NCBI GenBank assembly: GCA_024401825.1
Contig: JAKSKF010000008.1
Location: forward strand, 1-53,778
DNA length: 53,778 nucleotides
Direction of reading: 5' to 3'
DNA from: Bacteroidales bacterium
Lineage (GTDB): Bacteria; Bacteroidota; Bacteroidia; Bacteroidales; UBA932
The translations under genes and the position numbers were made by a program. Position 1 is the first letter of the stretch. The number at the start of each line of letters is the position of its first letter. Under the pieces are notes generated by a model. The model did no database searches. It worked only from the letters and a program-made list of their open reading frames with translations, and had not been told where the DNA came from. This document shows positions 25,257 to 33,167 of the stretch, one piece after another.

Positions 25257-26215
25257 TGTATTTCCATAAAGAGCCAGAGATAATAGGCGGCGAACAGGGC
25301 CAGCATCACGGCGCCCTCCCACCTGTCAATCCTTTCCCGTTTGCCGGTATATGACCACAGACCCAGAAGGCCGGCGCTTGCAAACAGAGCGGCCTTGTCC
25401 ACAATCGAGATTTCGGCGAGAGACAGGGGAGACACCAATGCGGAGGCTCCCAGTATGAGAAGAATGTTGAAGACGTTGGACCCGAGTATGTTTCCCAGAG
25501 CCAGCTGGGACCTTCCCTTGAACGCGGCCACCACGCCGGTGGCAAGTTCCGGAAGTGAAGTTCCGGCCGCCAGGACTGTCACGGCTATGAATTTGTCGCC
25601 CACTCCGGCGGCGCGCGCAATCCGGCAGGCCGAATCCACGAGCAGCCTTCCCCCGAATACAAGCGCCGCAAGTCCGAGGGCAATCAGAAGAATCTGTCCG
25701 GGGAGTCTGTTCCGGAGCGATGCGGCCCTGCCCGGTTGATTTTCCGGGCTTTCTTCCTGTCCGTCAGCTTTGTTTGTCTTGAAGCAGAAGAATATGTAGG
25801 CGGCGAAGACAGTCAGGAACAGGGCCCCGCCAAGGCGGCCGAGCGAGCCGGTGAGTGAAACGGCAATGAACAGGACGGTCACCCCCAGGGTTATCGGGAT
25901 GTCCAGTCTCCTGTTGGAGCGGGTGACCTGAAGGGGGAATATGACGGCCGTAAGGCCCAGTATCATCAGAGTGTTGAAGATGTTTGAACCTATCACATTG
26001 CCTGCGGCGATGCTCGAGTTGCCTTCGAACGCGCCGGTGAGGCTGACCACAAGTTCAGGGCAGGAGGTTCCGAATCCTACGATGGTAAGGCCTATGACAA
26101 ACTCGCTGACCCCCAGCCTGCGGGCAAGGGATGATGCTCCGTCCACCAGGAAATCGGCTCCGAAGACAATCAGCGCCAGTCCGCCCAGAAGCAGTAGTAT
26201 TTGGGTTCCCAACAT
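25253..26215 (-). CDS. Calcium/sodium antiporter (CaCA family, YrbG-like)
   Basis: A 320-residue inner-membrane exchanger with about ten hydrophobic segments and the two inverted alpha-repeats of the family. The first repeat has GFGTSCPELVVSL and GNVIGSNIFNTL; the second has AAGTSLPELATGV and GNILGSNVFNIL. A soluble loop of about 30 charged residues separates the halves. It exports Ca2+ (or exchanges Na+) by analogy with YrbG. It sits between rlmD (6 bases upstream) and rarA (4-base overlap). Confidence 0.92.
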   Translation of the reverse strand: MLGTQILLLLGGLALIVFGADFLVDGASSLARRLGVSEFVIGLTIVGFGTSCPELVVSLTGAFEGNSSIAAGNVIGSNIFNTLMILGLTAVIFPLQVTRSNRRLDIPITLGVTVLFIAVSLTGSLGRLGGALFLTVFAAYIFFCFKTNKADGQEESPENQPGRAASLRNRLPGQILLIALGLAALVFGGRLLVDSACRIARAAGVGDKFIAVTVLAAGTSLPELATGVVAAFKGRSQLALGNILGSNVFNILLILGASALVSPLSLAEISIVDKAALFASAGLLGLWSYTGKRERIDRWEGAVMLALFAAYYLWLFMEIQ

Positions 26216-26221
26216 CTTTTT

Positions 26222-27631
26222 TTATCCTTTCAGTTCCAGTCTGCAAACGTTCTCAACGTGCTGTGTATGGGGAAACATATCAACCGGTTGCACGGCGGTT
26301 ATTCTGTATTTCCCTGACATAAGCGCAATGTCCCTGGCCTGTGATGCGGGATTGCAGCTCACGTAGACTATCCTGCGGGGAGAGGCGTTGAGGATGACCT
26401 TCACGACGTCCGGGTGCATACCGGCCCGGGGAGGGTCGACTATCATCACGTCCGGCCTCCCGTGCTCCGCGACGAACGCATCGGTGAGGACGTCCTTCAT
26501 ATCTCCCGCGAAAAACTCGCAATTCCCTATTCCGTTGGCCGCGGCGTTCACACGCGCGTCTGCAATCGCGTCTTCGACATACTCTATCCCTATGACCCTG
26601 GCCGCCTTGGAACTGACGAACTGCGCAATGGTTCCGGTGCCGGTATAGAGGTCATAAACGACTTCGTTCCCCGTAAGGCCGGCAAAGTCCCGGGCCACCG
26701 AGTATAGCCGGAGAGCCTGGGGCGTGTTTGTCTGGAAGAAGGACTTGGGACGAATCCTGAACTTGAGATTCTCCATAGTCTCATAGATGGCGTCGTCTCC
26801 GGAGTACAGTATGCATTCCTGGTCGGAAATGCTGTCATTAAGTTTGGAATTTATTATGTACCAAAGACTTGTAATCTGAGGGAACTCCTTTTTGAGGGCA
26901 TCCATCAGGGGCTTCACGGCAGGGGAGTCCTCTGCGAAGCATACTATGACCATAACCTGTCCCTCCTCAGTCGTCCTGATGAACAGGGTACGCATAAGCC
27001 CGTGATTTTCACGGATATCGTAAAATGGAAGATTGTGTTCGACGGCATATTTCCTGAGGAAAAGCCTGATGGCGTTGGAAGGCTCCTTCTGGAGACAGCA
27101 GTGGTTTATGTCAAGCACCTTGTCGAAAAACTTTCCCACGTGGAAGCCGAGTCCGCACTTCAGGGCGGGACTCAGACGCTCCGGGTCCTCGCCTTCCAGA
27201 ATCCACCTTTTGCTGGAGAAACTGAATTCGAGTTTGTTGCGGTAATATTCAGTCTTTTCGGAACCGATTATCGGAAGAATCTCGGGGACTTCCAGGTGAC
27301 CTATGCGCACAAGTTGGTCATAAACCTGCTGACGCTTGGCCTCCAGCTGCATAGGATAGGGGAGCGGCTGCCACCGGCAACCTCCGCAGACCCCGAAGTG
27401 CTCGCACAGGGGCTGAAGCCTGTCAGGGGAGGGCTTGACAAGTCTCTCGATGCGGCCCTCCATATAATTCTTCTTTTTCTTGAGCACACGGATGTCAACC
27501 ACATCGCCGGGCACGGCGAAATCCACGAACACCACGGTTCCGTCCTCAAGGTGCGCGAGCGCCTTTCCTTCCGCCGCCACTTTTTCAACGGTCACTCCGG
27601 GTAGAAATATGTCCAATTTCTTTCTGCTCAT
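26222..27631 (-). CDS. rlmD: 23S rRNA (uracil-C5)-methyltransferase, RlmD type
   Basis: A class I SAM-dependent RNA m5U methyltransferase of 469 residues. An N-terminal TRAM domain (IFLPGVTVEKVAAEGKALAH) precedes the [4Fe-4S] motif CEHFGVCGGCRW with a later Cys in INHCCLQ. The SAM motif VYDLYTGTGTIAQFV and the catalytic YVSCNPASQARD follow. The iron-sulfur Cys set indicates RlmD/RlmCD rather than TrmA. The start is the ATG at 27631; the TTG at 27643 lies inside a consensus promoter whose -7 box ends 9 bases before the ATG, so the leader must be only a few bases long. It is the first gene of a five- or six-gene minus-strand operon. Confidence 0.92.
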   Translation of the reverse strand: MSRKKLDIFLPGVTVEKVAAEGKALAHLEDGTVVFVDFAVPGDVVDIRVLKKKKNYMEGRIERLVKPSPDRLQPLCEHFGVCGGCRWQPLPYPMQLEAKRQQVYDQLVRIGHLEVPEILPIIGSEKTEYYRNKLEFSFSSKRWILEGEDPERLSPALKCGLGFHVGKFFDKVLDINHCCLQKEPSNAIRLFLRKYAVEHNLPFYDIRENHGLMRTLFIRTTEEGQVMVIVCFAEDSPAVKPLMDALKKEFPQITSLWYIINSKLNDSISDQECILYSGDDAIYETMENLKFRIRPKSFFQTNTPQALRLYSVARDFAGLTGNEVVYDLYTGTGTIAQFVSSKAARVIGIEYVEDAIADARVNAAANGIGNCEFFAGDMKDVLTDAFVAEHGRPDVMIVDPPRAGMHPDVVKVILNASPRRIVYVSCNPASQARDIALMSGKYRITAVQPVDMFPHTQHVENVCRLELKG

Positions 27632-27640
27632 TTTAATCTT

Positions 27641-27671
27641 CAAATTTAACGATTATTGTCAGAATTTCCAA
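27641..27671 (-). promoter_or_regulatory. Consensus promoter with near-leaderless geometry for rlmD
   Basis: TTG (27669-27671) and TAAATTTG (27641-27648) on the minus strand are separated by exactly 20 bases, the preferred spacing for the Bacteroidota primary sigma factor. The -7 box ends 9 bases before the rlmD ATG at 27631, predicting a 5' leader of about 5 bases. Confidence 0.7.
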
Positions 27672-27719
27672 AAGCGCCGGACAGTGCAGTGGCACAGACG
27701 GATATTGGAGGATTTTATG

Positions 27720-27727
27720 TAAATTTG
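27720..27727 (+). promoter_or_regulatory. -7 box for the flavodiiron protein gene
   Basis: TAAATTTG matches TAnnTTTG and ends 24 bases before the ATG at 27752. No TTG lies at the standard distance. Confidence 0.5.
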
Positions 27728-27751
27728 CTTCCTCGATTAAAATAACGGATT

Positions 27752-28924
27752 ATGAGAGAGAGCATAAAATACATCGGGTGCGACGACCCTGAGATGAGAC
27801 TTTTTGAGAGCCAGTATGTAACTCCGGAAGGGATGTGCTACAACAGTTATGTCATCCTTGACCAGAAAGTGGCCGTGATGGATGGCGTCGATTCCCGGAA
27901 GACCGGAGAGTGGATGAAGAAGATGAAGCTTGCCCTGAGGGAGCGCACTCCCGATTATCTTATAATCCAGCATATGGAGCCGGACCATTCCGGTTCCGTA
28001 TCCAAATTCATAAAGGCATATCCGGAAGCGACTGTAGTTGCCTCCGACAAAGCATTGAAGTTCCTGAGCCAGTTCAACGAAGGTTTGGAAATTGCCCGGA
28101 CTCTGGCGGTGAAGGATGGCGACACACTCAATCTCGGCTCCCGTACGCTTCAGTTCATAGCGGCGCCGATGGTTCATTGGCCGGAGGTCATTATGACCTG
28201 GTGCCCCGAAGAAAAAACGCTTTTCTCTGCGGACGGATTCGGCAAGTTCGGTGTGATGGACGCAGATGCCGATGACTGGGCTTGCGAGGCCCGCCGCTAT
28301 TATTTCAACATATGCGGCAAATATGGTCTTCCCGTAAGCGCTGTTTTGAAGAAAGCGGCTGCTCTGGATATCCGTACAATCTGCCCCCTTCACGGACCTG
28401 TTCTGGAAGGGGACGCTCTTTCCCAGGCCCTACGGCTATACTCCATATGGAGCAGTTACTCAGTTGAGACAGAGGGTGTCCTGGTTGCGCACGCATCCAT
28501 TCACGGCAATACCGCAAAAGTCGCCCGGCGACTGGGGGAAATGCTCAAGGAAAAGGGCGCAGGCAGAGTTGTGGTAGCCGACTTGTGCCGCGAAGATATG
28601 GCTGAAATAATTGAGGACGCCTTTCGGATGAACCGTCTCATTGTATGCGCTTCAAGTTATGACGGCAACGTTTTCCCTCCAATGCACTATTTTCTTTGGA
28701 AACTTGGCATCAAGGGATATCAGGACAGGACGGTGGGCATTGTCGAAAACGGAACCTGGGCCCCTTCTGCCGGAAAGGCGATGCGTGCCCTCCTGGAACC
28801 TCTCAAGAACGTGAACATAGTGGAACCTATGGTTACGATAAACTCCACGATGAAAGAAACAGACATTCCGTCACTGGAAGCATTGGCCGATGCGGTTCTG
28901 TCAACAGGAATCGATAATTCATAA
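27752..28924 (+). CDS. Flavodiiron protein (A-type O2/NO reductase)
   Basis: A 390-residue cytoplasmic enzyme that reduces oxygen to water (and/or NO to N2O), protecting anaerobes from oxidative or nitrosative stress. The N-terminal metallo-beta-lactamase-like domain carries a full diiron ligand set: H74, E76, D78 and H79 in HMEPDH, H142 in MVHWPEV, D161 in SADGFG and H214 in CPLHGP. The C-terminal flavodoxin domain starts at about residue 243 (LVAHASIHGNTAKVA, the FMN phosphate loop). There is no fused rubredoxin or flavin reductase, so an electron donor must be supplied elsewhere. It has its own -7 box and is divergent from rlmD. Confidence 0.94.
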   Translation: MRESIKYIGCDDPEMRLFESQYVTPEGMCYNSYVILDQKVAVMDGVDSRKTGEWMKKMKLALRERTPDYLIIQHMEPDHSGSVSKFIKAYPEATVVASDKALKFLSQFNEGLEIARTLAVKDGDTLNLGSRTLQFIAAPMVHWPEVIMTWCPEEKTLFSADGFGKFGVMDADADDWACEARRYYFNICGKYGLPVSAVLKKAAALDIRTICPLHGPVLEGDALSQALRLYSIWSSYSVETEGVLVAHASIHGNTAKVARRLGEMLKEKGAGRVVVADLCREDMAEIIEDAFRMNRLIVCASSYDGNVFPPMHYFLWKLGIKGYQDRTVGIVENGTWAPSAGKAMRALLEPLKNVNIVEPMVTINSTMKETDIPSLEALADAVLSTGIDNS

Positions 28925-28939
28925 AAATCCTTATGGCAG

Positions 28940-29041
28940 GGAGGTGTCCACGGAGGCAACCGTATCGGCGGCAACGGAGTGGCCGACATTGTGTTGTTCG
29001 GCCGCATAGCAGGCCGTGAAGCCGCCTCCGGGTTAAAATAA
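28940..29041 (+). pseudogene. C-terminal relic of a flavocytochrome c / fumarate-reductase flavoprotein
   Basis: This stretch encodes GGVHGGNRIGGNGVADIVLF followed by GRIAGREAASGLK and a stop. That is a near-perfect match to the conserved C-terminal end of FAD-dependent fumarate reductases and flavocytochrome c, where the GGVHG...NRxGGNA segment binds FAD. Upstream, the frame is closed by a stop at 28922-28924, inside the flavodiiron gene's end. No start codon or remaining domains exist. About 33 codons of a gene that is usually 450-600 codons long survive, without frameshift. Confidence 0.75.
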
Positions 29042-29054
29042 AACAAACCAGAAT

Positions 29055-30254
29055 TTGAACCCTATTTTTTCCACAGAAAGAGTCAATACCGGCAGGCAAT
29101 TGGAATTTGACCTGGTCAAGGCTGTGACAATCGTATTGATGATTTGGACTCATACGTACGAATCCCTGTCCACCGGGTTTGAACCTTCCCTGAGCGCAAT
29201 CAACACCTATGTCAGAGGCTCGATTGCCGGCGCCGCCGCCTTTATGTTCTGTATGGGAACAGGTCTTGCCTATACAACACACAATTCATCGGGGGAGTCC
29301 TTTCAACGGGGAATCAAAATCATAACCACAGGCTTTATCCTCAAGTTGTTTCAGGAGATTGTCCCCGCTTTGCTGAGCAGTTTGATTTTCAATCTCCCCG
29401 ACAATCTCGTATATCTGGTTTATGGATTAAGCGTCGATATACTTCAGTTCGCAGGCCTCTCTTTCCTTTTTATCGGCTGTCTCAAGAAGCTGAAGGTCGA
29501 AAAAACAGGAATCTTGCTCATATCCATTGCCTTAAGCATCCTCGGCACATTACTCGAAGGGATTTCAACCGGTTGCTATCCGGTCGACCAGATTCTAGGC
29601 TTCATCTGGGGTACCCCTACTGACAGTTATTTCCCGTTCTTCAACTGGTTCATCTTCGTGGCTGCCGGTCAATGGTTCGCTGACAAATACCAGTTCCTGC
29701 AGGGCAAGAAAAGATTCCACGCCATTTCACTTCTGGTGGGGACGCTGTTGTGTGCGGCATATATCTACGTGTCGTTCAATGTTGAGCAGAATATCTTCAA
29801 GGGCCTGACAAGTAAAATCTTTCTAGGACATCGACCGGTTTTTGACGCAATCGTATGCTTGCCCATCAATGTAGGATTGATAAGCCTTTTCTATTTCATA
29901 GGACTGGTGATTCCTAAAAAATTGGTTCCGGCAATCATCCACCCGTCTAAACACATCAATCAGTATTACTGCATATCCTGGGTGCTCATTCAGCCAATTT
30001 ATTATTTGTGTCCCGGATTTGAACGTTTGTCTTCCGATTCTCAGGTGATACTTTTCTGGATTTGTATTCTTACCGCGACTGTACTTGCCGTGACAATATA
30101 TTCCAAGTATCTGAAAGAGAGAATGGAATCATTCTTTGGAAAGCACAGGATATTCTGGTCCGCCCTCGTATGGGGTTTATGCATTGCCTCTTTCATATTG
30201 GCGGTATGTCTGTTTGACGAATATCCCAATCTGATGAACAACTACGAAATCTGA
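29055..30254 (+). CDS. Polytopic membrane protein, acyltransferase-like (DUF1624/HGSNAT or acyltransferase-3 type)
   Basis: About 399 residues with some ten hydrophobic segments. The N-terminal pattern RQLEFDLVKAVTIVLMIWTH resembles the start of heparan-alpha-glucosaminide N-acetyltransferase-like and acyltransferase-3 proteins, where a basic residue, an Asp and an early His precede or line helix 1. Such enzymes move acyl groups across the membrane onto surface sugars. The first possible start is TTG at 29055; no ATG occurs before helix 1, so the start is uncertain. It begins 13 bases after the flavoprotein relic, as though inserted at the point where that gene was lost. Substrate and exact family are not settled. 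Confidence 0.65.
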   Translation: MNPIFSTERVNTGRQLEFDLVKAVTIVLMIWTHTYESLSTGFEPSLSAINTYVRGSIAGAAAFMFCMGTGLAYTTHNSSGESFQRGIKIITTGFILKLFQEIVPALLSSLIFNLPDNLVYLVYGLSVDILQFAGLSFLFIGCLKKLKVEKTGILLISIALSILGTLLEGISTGCYPVDQILGFIWGTPTDSYFPFFNWFIFVAAGQWFADKYQFLQGKKRFHAISLLVGTLLCAAYIYVSFNVEQNIFKGLTSKIFLGHRPVFDAIVCLPINVGLISLFYFIGLVIPKKLVPAIIHPSKHINQYYCISWVLIQPIYYLCPGFERLSSDSQVILFWICILTATVLAVTIYSKYLKERMESFFGKHRIFWSALVWGLCIASFILAVCLFDEYPNLMNNYEI

Positions 30255-30390
30255 ATCTGACAAGAATACATCACAGGTTAACCGCAGCCGGTTGAGGTTC
30301 AGAAAATCAGGAATGAACGGTCCGCAAAAATTTTCATTCGGGCATATCAAAATAATGTATAACTTTACAACTGAAATACGTAAAACAATA

Positions 30391-30831
30391 ATGACAATGA
30401 ACAGATTTTTTGCACTTCTGGCAGCCCTCGTCTGCATTCCTTTCATTTCATCCGCCGATGACGACTACGCCATCCAGTTCACCCAACTTCCCGCCGTATC
30501 CCAGACATTTGTCAAAACGCATTTCAGCGGAAGCCAGGTTTCATACTGTCTGCGTGATTCGCACAGTTATGAGGTAAGGTTCGCTGACGGAGCAGAAGTG
30601 GAATTCGACAATGCGGGCAATTGGAAAGAGGTTGACTGCAAGTACAAGACCGTTCCGGCATCCGTTCTGAAACTCATCCCCGCATCCATTCAGACATACG
30701 TCGGAAAAAATTTCCGGAATGCCGTCATCACCAAAGTCAACGCAAAGCCCTGGGGATATGAACTCGAACTGGGCAACGGGCTTGACGTCGAATTCGACAG
30801 AACCGGAAATTTCCTCCGTATAGATGACTGA
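30391..30831 (+). CDS. Secreted PepSY-like protein 1
   Basis: A 146-residue exported protein: signal peptide (MNRFFALLAALVCIPFISSA) then two PepSY-like repeats. Each has the pattern LPxxxQTFVKxxF...SYEVRFADGAEVEFDNAGNW, and the second (IPASIQTYVGKNF...YELELGNGLDVEFDRTGNF) is near the C-terminus. Proteins of this family are small periplasmic or surface proteins of Bacteroidota with no known catalytic role. ATG codons at 30391 and 30397 are both possible. The gene lies 19 bases before a paralogue, so the pair arose by tandem duplication. Confidence 0.8.
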   Translation: MTMNRFFALLAALVCIPFISSADDDYAIQFTQLPAVSQTFVKTHFSGSQVSYCLRDSHSYEVRFADGAEVEFDNAGNWKEVDCKYKTVPASVLKLIPASIQTYVGKNFRNAVITKVNAKPWGYELELGNGLDVEFDRTGNFLRIDD

Positions 30832-30849
30832 TTTACAGAAGATTAAGTT

Positions 30850-31281
30850 ATGAAAAAGATATTTTCTTACATATTTGCCGCTGCCGCCTGCGCAGGTCTG
30901 GTTTCCTGCAACAACGCAGTTCCTTTCCAATCTCTTCCCGAGCCGGCTCAGACATTCCTTTCAACGCACTATGCAGGTATGCCCGTTCCCTTTGCAAAAG
31001 CGGAACTTTGCGAATACGAAGTGGTTCTTCCCGACGGCACCGAGATAGAATTCAACAGGAAAGGGGAGTGGAAGAAGATTGATTCGGAGCACACGCTCAT
31101 TCCCGAAAGCGTCACAGCAACGCTTCCCGCACCGATAAACAACTATCTCACAACGACTTTCGCCGGAATTCCCGTAGAGAAAATCGAGAAAGGATTCTTT
31201 GGGGGCTATGAACTTGAACTGGTCAATGACGCAGAACTCAAGTTCAGCAGGGAAGGGATGCTGAAATCCTGCTCATTCTGA
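30850..31281 (+). CDS. PepSY-like lipoprotein 2
   Basis: A 143-residue paralogue of the preceding gene with the same two-repeat plan (LPEPAQTFLSTHY...YEVVLPDGTEIEFNRKGEW; LPAPINNYLTTTF...YELELVNDAELKFSREG). Its signal peptide ends in a lipobox (AGLVSC, Cys at residue 20), so this copy is lipid-anchored whereas its neighbour is soluble. The two may form a complex at different sites of the envelope. It is convergent with the barrel gene at 31314-31913. The function is unknown. Confidence 0.8.
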   Translation: MKKIFSYIFAAAACAGLVSCNNAVPFQSLPEPAQTFLSTHYAGMPVPFAKAELCEYEVVLPDGTEIEFNRKGEWKKIDSEHTLIPESVTATLPAPINNYLTTTFAGIPVEKIEKGFFGGYELELVNDAELKFSREGMLKSCSF

Positions 31282-31313
31282 TGTCACAACCGGCTCGTAC
31301 AGCCCCCGTTGGG

Positions 31314-31913
31314 TCAGAAACCGAAACTTAAAGCGATACGCAGGGACGAGGTGCAGTAACCGTTGGTTCTGTAAACATTCCCGGGAGTAGGCCCCATAAG
31401 GTTGAGCAGGCCTCTCTGCCAGTTTAATCTCACACTGAATTTGCCCAGGCCCAAACCGACCGCCAACGAAGTTCCCAGATTGAACCTTCTCACACTTTCG
31501 GAAATATCAGTTTCAACCGGGGTGGAGTCATATGTCCAATAGACTTTCGTCATTCTTGAGAGAGCGTAACCAAGGAAGATGCCCGCATCGGCAATCAGGT
31601 AAAAATTCCCGTTGATTCCGAATTTTGTGCGCGATTCGATAGGAAGCTGCAGCCAGGTTACCTTGCCGTCCATTCCGCTGCTGTCATACCCTGTTTCAGT
31701 ATATTGAAGTCCCAGTGCGAGGAATTCGTATGGACTGCCCTGAAAACCGATATCGTAGAACGCTCCTGCGGTAACACCCGCTTTCGCGCCATATCCGGAA
31801 GATGTAGTCCTGAAGCCGCCGATGGATGTGCCCGCCTCGATTCTAATCTGTGCGGAAGCAGGCAATGCAAAAAGTGCGATTAATGCAAAACATAAAATTT
31901 TCTTCATAGCCAT
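31314..31913 (-). CDS. Small outer-membrane beta-barrel protein
   Basis: A 199-residue protein with signal peptide MAMKKILCFALIALFALPAS and a barrel of about eight strands (repeated GAGTSIGGF-like, FYLIADAGIFLGYAL and LRIALSFGF ending in Phe). It resembles the OM_b-barrel_2 group of Bacteroidota. ATG codons at 31913 and 31907 are both plausible. It lies convergent to the PepSY pair and downstream of the acyltransferase on the same strand, separated by 37 bases. No specific function is recognised. Confidence 0.7.
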   Translation of the reverse strand: MAMKKILCFALIALFALPASAQIRIEAGTSIGGFRTTSSGYGAKAGVTAGAFYDIGFQGSPYEFLALGLQYTETGYDSSGMDGKVTWLQLPIESRTKFGINGNFYLIADAGIFLGYALSRMTKVYWTYDSTPVETDISESVRRFNLGTSLAVGLGLGKFSVRLNWQRGLLNLMGPTPGNVYRTNGYCTSSLRIALSFGF

Positions 31914-31950
31914 ATTAACATAATATAAATTGTGTAACAATAGGGGAATA

Positions 31951-33108
31951 TCAGATTTCAAGTCCTAGTTCTTCTTTTCTCAGTACAGGGTTTCCATAAA
32001 TCCGTATGAATATTTTTCTTACATCGGATTTGTCCAGGCCTGTCTTTACCTTGGACATCTTATGGTCGGCATATTTGAGGAAAGCCGACTTGTCGGATTC
32101 AGAATATCTGTCTGAATATCTGTCCGTACCCGTCATAAGGTCGTATGCTACAAAATTGTTGGTCCAGAGCCTGTACGCATCGCAAATCCGCTTGTCAAGC
32201 TCTCTCATCAGAATCTGGTAACGTTCATTTCCCCTGGCCTTTGCCGCTTCTTCTATTACACTGATTGACAGGGGTTTACATACCTGCAAGTGAATATGTC
32301 CCTTATTCTGCCTGATTCCCGTGAGAATGCTATGGTAATCCTCATTTTCCTTCTTCACGTACTGTCCGTCCCTCTCTCTGACATAAAGTTCACAGGCCTT
32401 CCTTGCATCGCAGGATTCAATTTCGTAGGATATGCTCAGAGGGACTATGTTCAGTTCTGAGAAATTACGGACGAAATCATCGCCCCCGCTCATATCGAAC
32501 ATCTTCAAGAGCCCCTGCTCCGTCATATCCCTGCCGTCCTTGGAACGACCTTCCTTCTGGGCTATCCAGATTGACGACCTTCCGCTCGAAACGGACTCCC
32601 TTATATATCTTGACAGAATCTTGGAACTCAGGTACAGTTCCCTGGCCGAAATTCCGCGGATGACCTTTATCATCCTGTTGCTCCTCAGCAGGTCTTCCAC
32701 CAGCTGACCGCTCAGAAGATTGCTCCCAACACAGATTTCCGTCATCGGAAAACCGTTCTCGTCGAGCATTATCTGGGTGATGGCAGGGTCCAGGATTATG
32801 TCCCTGTGGTTGGAAAAAAGCAGGAACTTCTTCCCTTCAAGGGATTTCAGATTCTCAACCCCGGAGAAACTCAGCCCGGACGAAGTCTTTGCCAGTATGG
32901 CGCGGATGACCTGTGTCATCACGACTTCCTGGAACTCGTCGATTCCGCCGGCGGACTGAAGCATCTTCTTGAGCCAGCCCAACGGACGGTCCGGGAAAAG
33001 GTATTTGGATATTGCGGGAAGAGCCGGATTGCGCGCGACACGATGCAACGCCTCCACAGTCTCCTCGTCGCTGTAAGGAATTATTCCTTCGAATTGGCTT
33101 AGGTCCAT
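31951..33108 (-). CDS. PlsC-like glycerolipid acyltransferase
   Basis: A 385-residue cytoplasmic or peripheral membrane enzyme of the 1-acylglycerol-3-phosphate acyltransferase superfamily. The catalytic H-x4-D motif is clear in FSNHRDIILDP, followed by the substrate loop around EICVGSNLLSG and the EGRSKDG block (WIAQKEGRSKDGRD), which matches the conserved EGTRS-type motif. A helical N-terminal extension of about 85 residues is unlike the short PlsC and closer to PlsB-like or lipid-A-type acyltransferases. The start is the ATG at 33108; the TTG at 33117 is part of the -7 box. The consensus promoter ends 6 bases before the ATG, so the message should be nearly leaderless. Confidence 0.82.
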   Translation of the reverse strand: MDLSQFEGIIPYSDEETVEALHRVARNPALPAISKYLFPDRPLGWLKKMLQSAGGIDEFQEVVMTQVIRAILAKTSSGLSFSGVENLKSLEGKKFLLFSNHRDIILDPAITQIMLDENGFPMTEICVGSNLLSGQLVEDLLRSNRMIKVIRGISARELYLSSKILSRYIRESVSSGRSSIWIAQKEGRSKDGRDMTEQGLLKMFDMSGGDDFVRNFSELNIVPLSISYEIESCDARKACELYVRERDGQYVKKENEDYHSILTGIRQNKGHIHLQVCKPLSISVIEEAAKARGNERYQILMRELDKRICDAYRLWTNNFVAYDLMTGTDRYSDRYSESDKSAFLKYADHKMSKVKTGLDKSDVRKIFIRIYGNPVLRKEELGLEI

Positions 33109-33114
33109 AGGTCG

Positions 33115-33145
33115 CAAATTTAACTCTTTTTATTGTATGTCACAA
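33115..33145 (-). promoter_or_regulatory. Consensus promoter with leaderless geometry for the acyltransferase
   Basis: TTG (33143-33145), a 20-base spacer and TAAATTTG (33115-33122) on the minus strand form an ideal promoter in the 59-base gap after queA. The -7 box ends 6 bases before the ATG at 33108, so transcription should begin 1-3 bases from the start codon. Confidence 0.7.
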
Positions 33146-33167
33146 TAAAACGGAGCCGGGATTTCCT

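Noticed and set aside
29055..30254. Calling the membrane protein an O-antigen acetylase (OafA)
   Set aside because: The acyltransferase-3 resemblance is limited to the N-terminal helix pattern, and no polysaccharide genes are nearby.
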